Source: Emiliania huxleyi CCMP1516 (taxonomy: Eukaryota > Haptophyta > Isochrysidales > Noelaerhabdaceae). Taken from it: a stretch of 64,000 bases of DNA. A program made the position numbers and the translations under genes. The stretch lies in contig NW_005200774.1 of assembly GCF_000372725.1 (NCBI RefSeq), positions 51,069-115,068 on the forward strand. Reading direction: 5' to 3'. Within the stretch, counting starts at the first letter, position 1. Each line of letters opens with the position of its first letter. This document shows, piece after piece, positions 1 to 9,525 of this stretch. The notes beneath the pieces were generated by a model that was not told the origin of the DNA, made no database searches, and saw only the letters and a list, made by a program, of their open reading frames with translations.

Positions 1-192
1 CGGCGATGCGGGTCTCACGGGTCAGCGGTCAGCGCGCGCGAGAGCGGTGTCGCAAGCCATGCACCGACAGACCAGACACACGCCAAAAACTCCGAACACC
101 GAAATCGCCATGTCATTTTCTCCAGGCACTTTTGTTGCCATAGCTTTGTGCACTGCTCGACCGCCTATCCCGGCGTGCTAGAACCCAATCGT

Positions 193-903
193 CTAGACCT
201 CGCCTCCTCTGTTCTCGGGCCGCAGAATGCTGTCCAGTGGCATCCCGTGCTCGTCCAACCCGCTGCCGGTGCCGTGCTGCCGCTGCTGCGCCCTCGCCAC
301 CGTGGTTGACGACCGGATTTTTTTCTGGCCCGGCCGGCGGTACTCGCCGGGCAGCAGAGGGCCAGCCTCGCGCACAAAGCCCCGCGACGCGCCCTCTGGC
401 GCCGCCCGCTCGCGCTTCTTGCCGGAGGACGGCCTTGCAAACAGAGACGGGTCGAGCGTGCTCAGCCGCCAGTGCGGCACTCCCCGCGCCTTCCACAGGC
501 GCGCGGCTCGCTCCTCGGGCGTGCCGCCGCACTTCATCCCCCGCCGCTGCAGCTCCGCCTTGAGCACGTCGAGGTCCGCACTGCAGAGCGCCGCCTCGCT
601 CTCGAACGCCATCAAGTCCAGCGGCGCGGCAGCAGCGGCGGCGCCCGCAGACCGCCGGAAGGCCGGCTCGCCGGCCGAGGTGGTGGCGCGAAGCCCAGCA
701 AAGTCGCCCAGTGGTGGCGCTGCCGCCGCGCCCGAAGCGCCGGCGGGAGCGCTGTCGTCGCTCGCGGTTGGAGCAGCTCTGCCCATGCTCGATCCGGCGG
801 CCCTGCCCTCAAGGGATGCCATCGCATCGACGCCGGCGTCGCCGCGTCCGGGCGCGCGTCCCGCTGCCTCCGCCTGGGGCAGGCCGAGGAGTCTGGCGGC
901 CAT
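193..903 (-). CDS. SDE2-type SAP-domain protein
   Basis: This single-exon frame encodes 236 aa. Residues about 100-145 (FESEAALCSADLDVLKAEL, then CGGTPEERAARLWKARGV) match the SAP-like C-terminal domain of SDE2, a nuclear protein of genome stability, replication stress and splicing. The hallmark is the L-K-x-x-L-x-x-x-G-x-K-C-G-G-T-x-x-E-R-A-x-R-L pattern. The N-terminal half is Ala/Gly-rich and looks disordered. The C-terminus is basic, then acidic (PGQKKIRSSTTVARAQQR). The ubiquitin-like domain and GGKGG cleavage site of full SDE2 are not visible, so this is either a short family member or one lacking upstream exons. A related SAP module occurs in splicing factor SF3A3, which is an alternative. 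It is transcribed divergently from the FHA gene, with starts about 160 bp apart, so a shared promoter is likely. Confidence 0.7.
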   Translation of the reverse strand: MAARLLGLPQAEAAGRAPGRGDAGVDAMASLEGRAAGSSMGRAAPTASDDSAPAGASGAAAAPPLGDFAGLRATTSAGEPAFRRSAGAAAAAAPLDLMAFESEAALCSADLDVLKAELQRRGMKCGGTPEERAARLWKARGVPHWRLSTLDPSLFARPSSGKKRERAAPEGASRGFVREAGPLLPGEYRRPGQKKIRSSTTVARAQQRQHGTGSGLDEHGMPLDSILRPENRGGEV

Positions 904-1062
904 ATTTCGGAATCACAAGCCCTGCTGCGGGCGGTGGGGCGGCGAGGCGGCGGCGCGTGGGGAATTTCTTTTTGTGATGAGGTTATTGTAGTTTTTTCCT
1001 CGCCCTTGTTGTCTCCCGCCCCCGCTCTGGTCCGGCAATCTGCCCTCTAGCGCAGAGGGACA

Positions 1063-2792
1063 ATGTTCTCCGCCGCTGATAGCTGGGAGCTCGAGAGCTC
1101 CACGGCCGCGCCCCTCCTCATTTCCGAGCCGCAGGACTTTGTCCTCGGCCGGAACGCAGACTGCCTGAAGCTCCTCCCCGCACTCGACCAACGAGTGTCC
1201 GACGAGGGCAAGTCCGTTTCGCGCCGGCAAGCGACACTGCGCCTTGCTGCCGACGCGAGCGAGCTCATACTGACTTCGCAGAGCAAGAGCAACCGCACTG
1301 GCGTGCGGCGCGGAGCCTCCTCCGAGTGGAACTGGCTGCGACAGAATGAGAGCTGCGTCGTCTCCGATGGCGACGCAATCGCCCTGGCAGAGCCGAAGAG
1401 CTCCGCCTCCGCTCCGACTCTGATCCTCACCCTCCGCAACGTGCTCGCGGCTGCGACGCAAGTGTACTCGGACAACCCGGACGCGTCGCCCGAACGGGCG
1501 GCAGCACCCTCGCCAAAGCGCCAGCGCCAGAGCTGCTCTGGCGTCGGCCGCAATGCCGGCGATGGCGGCGGCAGCGGCGGCGGCGGCGGCGGCGGCGGAG
1601 GTGGTGGTGGCGGCGGCGATGGCGGCTGCAGCGGTGGTGGCGGCGGCGGTTGCGGCGGCGGCGGCGGTGGCGGCGGCGGTGGCGGTTGCGGCGGCGGCAG
1701 TGCGGCGGCGGCGCCATCCCCGGCGGCGGCGCCCTCCCCAGCGGCGCCCTCCCCAGCCGCGCCGTCCCGGGCGGCGCCGTCCCCAGCGGCGCCCTCCCCG
1801 GCGGCGGCTGCCTCCGAGTCGGCTCGGCCTCGGGCGGGCGTCTTCGCCACCGCCAAGATGATGACGAGCGAGGCGCCGACCTTCCTCCGCTGCCCCTTCT
1901 CGGAGAAGGAGGCCGCAAAGGAGCGCGGCGCAAAGTGGGACCGCGCGCGCAAGGCGTGGTTCGTCCCTGCCGGCACGCCGCTTGCCCCCTTCGCGGAGTG
2001 GCTTCCGGCCGGCGGCGCCGCCGCGCCTCCGCCGCGCTCTGCCTGCGCCGCCGCCTCGCCCGCCTCCTCCTCCGCCTCGCCACTGCCGCGCACCGCGCCG
2101 AGGGCTGCGCCGCCCGACTTTGCGGTGATCCTCGAGGTCGAGGAGGACGACGAGGCGCTGCACTCTGCCCTCGCCGCGATGGAGGCCGCTTGCGACCCGA
2201 GGGTGCACGCGCACTGCTTCCAGCAGGCCGGCACGCGCCACCTCACCCTCTACACGCTCAAGGGCGTCCCGCGCGCGACCGCGGAGAGGATCCGCTTCGG
2301 CGCCGCCGCGCCGCCGCCCGCGCTGCCGCTGCGCGTGCGCTTCTCGCGGCCGCACGAGTGGGCCAACGCCCTCGCCTTTGCGGTGGACGCGGAGAGCGAG
2401 GTCCGGCTGCGGCAGGCGATCGCCGCGTGCGCCTCCGGGCTCGAGGGGCTGCCTCCGCGCGGCAAGGCGGGCGCCAAGCCGTGGACGCAGCGGTACGGCC
2501 ACGCATACGAGGCGGGCAATTAATTAGTTCATTAATAATTAATTAATTAATAATTAGGTACGGCCACGCATACGAGGCGGGCGAGCTGCACCTGACCCTC
2601 TACCGCGTGCGCGACGCCTGCGCGGCCCTCGGCAAGGCGAAGCCCGCCGTGCTCGACGAGTTCGAGCGCGCGCGGCGGGCGGTCGCCGGCGCCTCGCTGG
2701 GCTCCGTCAAGGGGGTGCGCATCTCGATCAAGGAGGTCGGAGGGCCGTACGACGCGTGCCGCCCGCTCGCGGGCTCGCTCGCCCCGGGCTGA
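1063..2792 (+). CDS. FHA / DUF5710 / 2H-phosphoesterase-like protein
   Basis: Two exons (1063-2492 and 2558-2792) give 554 aa. Residues about 20-125 form an FHA phosphothreonine-binding domain (FVLGRNADCLKL, then VSRRQATL). A poly-Gly/Cys tract and Pro/Ala repeats follow. At about 273-315 is a DUF5710-type module (CPFSEKEAAKERGAKWDRA, then KAWFVPAG). The C-terminal part carries two HxT motifs, HLTLY at 393 and HLTLY at 488, the catalytic signature of 2H (LigT/CPDase-like) phosphoesterases. The second motif lies only in exon 2, so the unspliced frame lacks half the active site. FHA domains tether end-processing enzymes such as PNKP and aprataxin to repair scaffolds, so a nucleic-acid end-repair role is inferred. 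The alternative is an RNA-processing enzyme. The intron is one of the duplication-flanked introns described in the findings. Confidence 0.75.
2493..2557 (+). mobile_element. Introner-like intron, AT-rich family (FHA gene)
   Basis: This 65-nt GT-AG intron starts with a copy of the exon sequence GTACGGCCACGCATACGAGG. It continues with about 40 nt built from TTAATTAA-like words, ends in TTAG, and is followed by the same exon sequence again. Excision restores one uninterrupted copy and the frame. Confidence 0.8.
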
Positions 2793-3248
2793 CGGATGCC
2801 TGCATTGTTGCATGGACGCTGGAGTGACGCGCGGTGGGGCGCAACGCTACGTGAGGAGGAGCGGGGTTCCCGCGAGCGCTGTACTGCAGTTACCGCGACT
2901 GTTTTGTGTATGGCACCCCGACCGGGGCGGCCGAAGCGAGGGGGAGAGGGCGAGCCGGCGCGAAGCAGAACGGTGCGTGTTCTCCGACCGCTGGTGTGAG
3001 TCCGCGTCTGTCACATGGGCATGCTCTCATCACACATGAGCAGCTCCATGCGCGACTGTGCGGCCGAGCGCGCGCGAGAGAGCCGAGACACTCTATGTCT
3101 ATCTGATCTGTCTGTGTCAGACACACCGCTAGCGCTACGAAAAACGCCAAAAACCGCGTCAGTACCACCGTTGGTCCCGTAGCGCGTAGTCTACACACCA
3201 TGATCTACACCCGCCCTCAGGCTCAGCTGGAACTGAGTCAGCTCACAC
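2793..3248. other. Intergenic, no gene seen
   Basis: This is GC-rich spacer between the convergent FHA and LRR genes. It has only short frames without family features, and no repeat or RNA gene was recognised. Confidence 0.5.
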
Positions 3249-4703
3249 TCACATCTCGAGCTCGAACCCTTCCCGCCCGCTCACCGCATCTCGAATCACT
3301 CTCTCTCCCTCGTCGCCCAAGTTGTTGTAGTTGATGATGAGGGTTTTCAGCACCGCGTTGACCTCGAGAGCGGAGGCCAGCGCGGTGGCGCCCTCGTCGC
3401 CGATCTCGTTGTCGCCGACGTTAAGACTTTACAGCACCCCGTTGACGCGAAGAGCGGATGCCAGCGCCTTGGCGCCCTCGTCGCCGATGCTGTTGGAAAA
3501 GAGGTCCAGGTTGGTCAGCACCCCATTGACCGCGAGCGCCTCGGCGATCGCAGCGGCGTCATCGTCGCCGATGTTGTTGCCGCCGAGGCCGAGTGTTTTC
3601 AGCACCCCGTTGACGCGCAGCGCCTCGGCGATCGCAGTGGCGCCCTCGTCGCGGATGTTATTTACATTGAGGTTGAGGTTGGTCAGCACCGCGTTGCACG
3701 CAAAACCAATCAGTGACGCGATCACGATGGCCGAGGCGGGTCCGAGTTTCTTGTACGAGAGTTTGAGGGATGTCACCGGGTTGGTGCCGCGCAGCTGTGG
3801 CAGGTCGAGCTCGTGGCTGTCGAGATTCAGCTTGGCCAACACCGCGTTACCGCGCAGCGCCTCGGCGATCGCAGCGGCGCCCTCGCCGCGGATCTGGTTG
3901 TAGCCGAGGTTGAGGGTGGTCAGCACCTCATTGACCTTGAGGGCCTCTGCGATTGCTGTGATACCGGCGACCGAGTAGGTACCTCGGCCACGGTAGTCGA
4001 TGCCGCACAGCTGGTTGCTGGCGAGCTGTAGCTCGGTCAGCACCTCATTGCCCGCAATCAGGGACGCGATCACGATGGCCGAGGCGGGTCCGAGCTCGAG
4101 GCCCTTCCTTGAGAGGTCGAGGGACTCGACCGGGTCGGTGCCGCGCAGCTTCGGCAAATCGAGCTCGTGGCCGTCGAGAATCAGCTGGGTCAGCACCTCG
4201 TTGACGCGAAGCGCCTCGGCGATCGCGGTCGCGCCAGTTGGCCCGATCTTGTTGTCGCCCACGTCCAAGGACGTCAACACCTCGTTGCCTCGCAGAGCCT
4301 CGGCGATCGCAGCGGCGCCGGCGGCGCTGATGCGATTGAAGGGGAGGCTGAGGCTTTTCAGCACGTTGTTGACCGCGAGAGCACTGCCGATCGCCTTGGC
4401 ACTCTCGTCGCCAATGTTGCAGCCGGCGAGGTTTAAGTTGGTCTGCACCTCATTGCGCTCGAGGGCGCCTGTTATCTTAGCTCCCACTCGGCCGACGATT
4501 TTGGATGCTGCATCCCGCCACTTCTCGTTTGTAACCGACACAGCGTTTGCCACCAGCGGGGCGGCGAGGTCCTTGAAGCGGCTGCTGCATCTTCCGAGGG
4601 CGACCGCGGAAGCTAGTTCAGACTCGGCCAGCCGACTGACGATCATCCTCAACAGATCGTCATTGAGATCCGCGAGGCAAGCAGGTGGTTGGACGGCGGC
4701 CAT
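3249..4703 (-). CDS. F-box-like / RNase-inhibitor-type LRR protein with in-frame stop
   Basis: The frame starts MAAVQPPACLADLNDDLLRM, an F-box-like N-terminus. It then carries repeated 28-residue RI-type leucine-rich repeats (GxxAIAEALRVNxVLTxLxL, NxIGDEGA). Two longer spacers (HELDLPxLRGTxPV) split the array into blocks. A TAA at 3429-3431 ends the frame after 424 aa. Reading continues in the same frame for 59 further codons of perfect LRR sequence (SLNVGDNEIGDEGA, TALASALEVNAVLKTL) to a TGA at 3249-3251. The stop sits where sister repeats have the Lys of VLK (AAA to TAA). This is a recent nonsense allele, programmed readthrough or a sequencing error; the decay is too slight for an old pseudogene. 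LRR proteins of this kind usually act as protein-interaction scaffolds. The ligand is unknown. Confidence 0.75.
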
Positions 4704-4906
4704 AAGCTAAAGCAGAGCGTCGTGCCGCCGCGTCCTCAATCAAATTGCGGCTTTGCGCCTCATAATTTCCAGTGGGTGTAGCTCTTACGAACATACCCGT
4801 AGGTGAACTGCTGACAGGGTTTGCGATGAGGAGCGATCCGATTTCAGGGGAGATGCTCTTCCCTTTTTTAAAGCTTTTTTATTTTTCGACGAAGCAGAAA
4901 ATATCG

Positions 4907-5691
4907 ATGTTGAAACTCCTCCTGCTCCTCGTCGGCGCGAGCAGCGGCGTGGCACTACTCGTCAGCCCGCGTCCGGCTCACATATCACGACCGATAGCAA
5001 TGCGCTTGGCGCGGCCGACTGCGCTGGAGCCAGATCCGCCTCCTCCAGAGACGGAGAAGCAGCAGCTGAACGATGCTCAATTTGGTGTCCTCGAGCGAGC
5101 GCAGGACCCGTTCCGGCTGATCCGCCTCGTTGTGTATGGCATCTTCGGTGTGGTGAGCGTTGCGGGCATCAGCATCGCCGTGTACGACCTTGGGAAGGAC
5201 CCAGGTGCTTTTACAGCAGTGCACGACTAGACACTTGCTCGATGGAGGCAGCACACCCGTAGACACACACGGCGACACACCCACGACATACGCTCGCCGG
5301 CGCCCTCCCAGGCACCGCGCTAGTCAATCTCGGCACCAACGTCGTCCTCGGCGGCGCGGTCGGGGCGGCCTTTTACTTTGACAAGAGTGCGCTCGGCCCT
5401 CCCAGCCTCAGCGCCCCCAGCGCCACCCTCGCCTCCCCGTCCATCCCCCCACCATCATCACCTCCTCCCTCCACCACCCTCTCCCCCTCTCCTCCGTGCC
5501 CGCGTGACCAGCCCGCAGTCTTGTCACGGTGCTCCCGGCCCGCGCGCCAGACCGCTCCTCGTCCCCTCCTGCCCGCAGCCGTCGTGCAGGAGAAGATCAA
5601 GGACAACACGCGCAAGGAGGTGGACGACCCGATGCTCAAGGGCGACTCGGAGTTCTTCTTTGCGGAGAAGGCGAAGGATCCTGGCGAGTGA
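4907..5691 (+). CDS. DUF3493 / low-PSII-accumulation-type plastid protein
   Basis: Three exons (4907-5204, 5312-5386, 5579-5691) join in frame to 161 aa. The start at 4907 is chosen because it opens with a signal peptide (MLKLLLLLVGASSGVALL), followed by a basic stretch suited to a secondary plastid. The mature part has DPFRLIRLVVYGIFGVVSV as a first membrane segment, then TALVNLGTNVVLGGAVGAA as a second, then a charged tail (VVQEKIKDNTRKEVDDP). This two-helix layout with the R-L-x-x-Y-G-x-F-G motif matches DUF3493 proteins of cyanobacteria and plastids (LPA-type photosystem II assembly factors). Function is inferred from the family. Introns of 107 and 192 nt have GT-AG ends. Confidence 0.72.
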
Positions 5692-5880
5692 GCACGCACG
5701 CCTTCGCCTGGACTGCCCCCCCACTAGTTCTACTCGTTGTGCACTGCGGCGCCCATACGGCTTTAACACGCCGGCGTACGCAGGTCGCCTCGATAGTGCG
5801 GCGCCCACCCACGCAGCTGACCCACGGGGGCTTTTTAGACACTCTCAGCTGCGAGAGCGTGAGCGAGAGCGAGTCAGATG

Positions 5881-6506
5881 CTAGCCGTACGGGAAAGAGA
5901 AGAAGAAGTAGTAGAAGAGATTATGAGAGATCCATCCATGCGAGGGCGGGCGCTCGTTAAAAATCTCGTAGTCGTACCACGTACGCGTTTTCTCCAGCAT
6001 CGTTGCGAAAATAGAAAGTTCTTCTCCCCCCGTGCGTGCGCTGCCGCACGATGGGGTGCGCGGCTGCTCTGCCCGGCGGGGTGCAGGGTGCAGAGCCGCC
6101 TCTCCGCTGGCGTGCAGGTCGGGATGGGTCTAGTGGTGGGTTGTGAGGGGGCGAGAGGGCGAGAGGCGCGCGGCGCAAGGACCACATTTCTGACTCCCAC
6201 TCGCACTCCGATCATTTGCCTCCAAGTCATGTCGTTGCTCAGGTCCACTCTCTCTTCGAACACTTGTACCTCAACGGTCGGTGTTGGCACTGGGGTCCCC
6301 TTCGGGTATATCGTGACAGCTGATGGCGGGATTACCACTGGTGTTTCGTCCTCCTCGGAGTCGTCTTCCCCGGCTTCCTCTCGTTCGGCTCTACGTTCAG
6401 TACGTTCATCGTGGCTCACCCTCCATGCCGTGAACAGGCGCCCTATCCATCCTATGTTCTTCTCTCGCTCCTCTGCCCGTGCCTTGGTCTTGTCGTTATT
6501 TCGCAC
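5881..6506 (-). CDS. Unassigned protein, probably two exons
   Basis: The upstream part is convincing as coding: about 100 residues starting MRNNDKTKARAEEREKNIG, with GRLFTAWRVSHDERTERR, an acidic stretch (EEAGEDDSEEDE) and VEVQVFEERVDLSNDMTW. After about 6208 the frame becomes Pro/Arg-rich and looks intronic. A protein-like segment (RTWYDYEIFNERPPSHGW) resumes in another frame near 5990-5900, ending at a TAG at 5881-5883. The exact splice could not be settled, because candidate acceptors near 6030 give different frames. No family was recognised. Confidence 0.35.
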
Positions 6507-7070
6507 CCATGTCTGCGGGAGTATCTCTTAAGTGCCGAAGAGGCGCTGGCGGATCTTCCAGCCCCTTTCGGCACCGCAGCGCGGTCCTACGGCCGATGGC
6601 GGCCGCCCCGATGGCCCAGCTGGCCAGGCCGGGTCGGCTGCATGTCCAGCTGGCCGTGGGGGTCATTGTTGGGTCATTGTGTCTCGTTTGAACACGGTTT
6701 TTTGGCCGACGGCAGAAGATCCTCTGGAGGATCTTCTGCCGGGAACCAATATCAGAGCTCTGAACGGCTGATCTGAGAGCCCCCCAGTACAGTAGGGATT
6801 GATTATGATCAGATCCATCACTCACTGGCCGGGGTTGAGCTCTTCTCGACGATAAGCCGCGTGCAGCGTGCCTGAAGTTCAGCCCCGCACGACGCACAGA
6901 CGTGCCGGAGAGTGGGCTGCTAGCGCTCTGCGGGCAGCAAATGTCGCGCTTCTGGGCCACCACGCCGGTAATATGACCTAACCCGGTCAGTCTGAGGCTG
7001 CAGCCATGATGGTTGCGCTCCTCATGGTGTCGGTGGACCACTTCTCGGCTTGAGCTAGCGACGAGAATGA
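6507..7070. other. Intergenic with a perfect hairpin
   Basis: No convincing gene is seen. Base composition is more balanced than in flanking genes. A perfect inverted repeat occurs at 6710-6741. The rest is unremarkable. Confidence 0.5.
6710..6741. repeat. Perfect 15-bp inverted repeat
   Basis: The arms CGGCAGAAGATCCTC and GAGGATCTTCTGCCG are exact complements separated by only 2 nt, giving a cruciform or hairpin. Confidence 0.85.
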
Positions 7071-7856
7071 TCAGCGTGAGGTGGACTCATGAGTGCCAAA
7101 ACCAGCAGCTAGAAAAGGCTTGACGCCGACAGTCTCGAGGATGATCCTCTGGAGCTTCGGCCGAACTCCAGCAATGTCGGAGCGGATTGCAGCCAAAAGG
7201 GCAACGGAAGTGCCACCAGCGCCACTGACCTCGTCGGCCTTCTCGCGGTAGATGGCCCGCAGCGCGTCGTCGGAAAAGAAGGCCTTGAGAAGCGCCTCGG
7301 TGACAAGGTTGTCGATCCGCTTGATGACGCGTTGGGAGACGACGATCTCGGCCACAACCGCAGCCTGTCTCTCAGAGACCGTCTTGTGGACAGTTCCGAC
7401 CTGCGCAAAATCATCGGCGGTGGGTGACTGACTGTCATCGGCGACGAACTCGAGCAAGTCGGCAAAGGCACGCGTCTTGAGCAGCTTCAGCTCGTAGCGC
7501 GCGCAGCGCACCGCATCGTGTTGGGTGCAGCAAACAGTGGGCGCAATGTTATCTATGTAGACAGCGCAATTCGTAGTGAGGAAGAAAGCGATGCCATCGC
7601 TGTGATGCAGTCGGCTCCACTCGAGAAGAGTGGCCAGGTTCGCCGCAAGCCCGTCGAGGGCGGCGGCACGGTCGAAACTGCATTCCGTCACCATTGCATC
7701 AGCTTCTTGTTTAGCGCCATGTAGGAGATCCCGAATTTCGGAAGACTCCAAGGCTTTGGTGGGCGTGTCAGGCATGGCCTGAGCAGTGGATAGCGTGTCA
7801 GGCTTCACAAAGGGGCTGACGCGACCAGTCGAGTCGCTGCCACGTGCAAGCCCCAC
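7071..7856 (-). CDS. Hypothetical helical protein, intronless
   Basis: A clean 261-aa frame without low-complexity sequence. From the internal start MPDTPTKALESSEIRDLLHG the protein looks globular and mainly helical (QEADAMVTECSFDRAAALDG, SERQAAVVAEIVVSQRVIKR, IDNLVTEALLKAFFSDDALR). Codon use is more balanced than in the Arg/Ala-rich shadow frames, supporting reality. No signal peptide, membrane segment or known motif is visible and no family is recognised. The first Met may lie upstream of the true start; the Met about 28 codons in is an equally good candidate. It is followed convergently by the SDE-to-HMCES block and stands alone, with no operon-like relation. Confidence 0.6.
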   Translation of the reverse strand: MGLARGSDSTGRVSPFVKPDTLSTAQAMPDTPTKALESSEIRDLLHGAKQEADAMVTECSFDRAAALDGLAANLATLLEWSRLHHSDGIAFFLTTNCAVYIDNIAPTVCCTQHDAVRCARYELKLLKTRAFADLLEFVADDSQSPTADDFAQVGTVHKTVSERQAAVVAEIVVSQRVIKRIDNLVTEALLKAFFSDDALRAIYREKADEVSGAGGTSVALLAAIRSDIAGVRPKLQRIILETVGVKPFLAAGFGTHESTSR

Positions 7857-8065
7857 CCGGGCGGCGGGTGGACCAAGGGGCGTTCCGCCCTGCTTGCTCT
7901 AGGTGAAACGTCTGAAGGACGAAGAAAGCCCAACTCAGCACGACGGGCGGAGAAGACGGGCACTAGACCAGGAAGGACTGGGAGAGTGTGAATGGAGGGA
8001 CACGTGTGGTTCAGACGAGAGGCACACGCCAGAGCCCCGGCGGGGGGGCCAGAGCCTTTCCGTAT

Positions 8066-9236
8066 ATGTGCGGCCGCACGCGCCAGAGCCTCTCCGCCGA
8101 CGCCCTCGCGCGGCATGCGCCTACGTTGGGCGGCCGGACGACGCACTGGAAGCCGAGCGCGGCGGCGGCGCACTCGCCGCGGCAGAACGCGAGCCCCGGC
8201 TCGTCGCTCGCCGTCGTGGTGCAGGCGGGCGAAGCGGGACCGGCGCAGCACCTGTCCGTCATGCGGTGGGGGCTCGTCCCATCCACCAGCCCACTCGGCA
8301 GCAAGCCAGACTTCTGGCGGATGTTCAATGCGCGGTGCGAGACGGTCGACTCGCTCGCGTCCTTCCGGCGGCTGCTCGGCCGCCGCCGCTGCGCCGTGCC
8401 GCTGAGCGGCTGGTACGAGTGGACGGACGACGAGTTCAAGGAGGTCAAGACGAAGCAGCCATACTACGTCGGCCGCGAGGGCGAGGCCGAGGCGCCGCTC
8501 TGGGCCGCGGGTCTGTGGGACAGCTGGGAGGGCACCGAGGGGTGAGCGGCTTCTACGCCCGGGTGCCTCGCAGAGACCCATCGCCAACCCTCCCCGCGCC
8601 CCGCGCCCTCAGGGCGGTCGAGTCGTTCACGATTATGACGCGCGACGCGGCGCCGCGCCTGGCTGCACGAGCCGCAGCCGCCACACGTCCATGACACGTC
8701 CCTGGCGCGTCCGATAGGCGCCCGACCTCGCCTGGCTGCACGACCGGCAGCCGGTGCTGCTCGACGCTGAGGGCCTCGCGGCGTGGGTCGGAGAGGCGGC
8801 AGAGGCAGACGCTCTCGCGGAGATGCGGCGGTGCGCGCGGCTCGGCGCCGGCGGGCTGCGGTGCCACCCCGTCTCGAAGAAGATGTCCAAGGCCGGCTGC
8901 CGCGGAGGCGGAGGCCGCGTCCGCCATCCGACCTGCTGAGCTCACGGCTGCTGCTGTGAGTAGGCCTCGTACCAGGAGGAGGACGCGTGCGCTCGCGTCA
9001 CGCTCGCATCGAGGCAGCAGCGCTCGGTCGCCGCATTCTTCGGAGCGAAGGCCGCCCCGTCCCCGGCAGCCAAGGAGGAGGCACCGGGAGGCAAGGAGCT
9101 TGCGGCGGCGGCGGCGGCGGCGGCGGGGAAGCAGCCCGCCGCAACCGGCCACAAGCGCGCGTCGCCGGCAAGGGAGACGAAGCGGCCCGCCCCGGGAAGC
9201 ATCCAGAGCTTCTTCAAGCGGCCTAAGCCTGGCTGA
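8066..9236 (+). CDS. HMCES: SRAP-domain protein (HMCES/YedK family) with PIP-box tail
   Basis: Four exons (8066-8541, 8613-8649, 8718-8891, 8964-9236) join in frame to 319 aa. The start is fixed by MCGRT: SRAP enzymes need Cys2 exposed after Met removal to form a thiazolidine crosslink with abasic sites in single-stranded DNA. Further signatures are FNARCETV, RRCAVPLSGWYEW, SFTIM and the catalytic-His motif HPVSKK. The last exon encodes an Ala-rich linker and two PCNA-binding-like motifs, QRSVAAFF and SIQSFFKRP, the second at the C-terminus as in animal HMCES. Role inferred: shielding abasic sites at replication forks. Introns 2 and 3 use GC donors, and intron 2 is a duplication-flanked element. 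Confidence 0.85.
8650..8717 (+). mobile_element. Introner-like intron, ACGTGTCC family (SRAP gene)
   Basis: A 68-nt GC-AG intron. The exon segment around GCCTGGCTGCACGA occurs before and after the insert. The insert reads as repeats of ACACGTCC/GCGTCC and ends GTCCGATAG. The insert in the TTC4-like gene ends with the same GTCCGATAG. Confidence 0.75.
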
Positions 9237-9525
9237 CTTGATTTCTTTGCGTAAAACGTGAGAAAGTGCGGACTGGCTCGTGCTGGCACTAATTTAAAGA
9301 ATTTTAGAACCAAGGTAGGAAGGAAGGTAGGAAGGTGAAGAACAGCCAGGCTCGGACTGGACACCAACGCGGTATGGGAAAACAAAGCTCTTGAAGAAAG
9401 AAAAACGATGAAAAGAAGAAAACGAATCCGAGAGGTGTATCGCCGCCAGGCCTTGCCGCGACGCAGCCCCACGAGCGTCACGAGCGTCGTTGTAGCCCCA
9501 CTGAAACATCGACAGCCAGGCAAGC
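9237..9525. promoter_or_regulatory. Spacer/promoter region of the renalase-cupin gene
   Basis: About 290 bp, AG-rich and less GC-rich than coding DNA (AAGGTAGGAAGGAAGGTAGG, GAAAGAAAAACGATG). Probably the 3' end of the SRAP transcript plus the promoter of the next gene. No TATA box is clear. Confidence 0.35.

Noticed and set aside
913..2502. Long minus-strand frame of 529 aa opposite the FHA gene
   Set aside because: Arg/Gly/Ala-rich antisense shadow of the poly-Gly region. The plus strand has clear FHA and 2H motifs.
5878..6531. Plus-strand frame of 217 aa
   Set aside because: The minus strand over 6200-6506 has a far more protein-like text; the plus frame is Ser/Arg noise.
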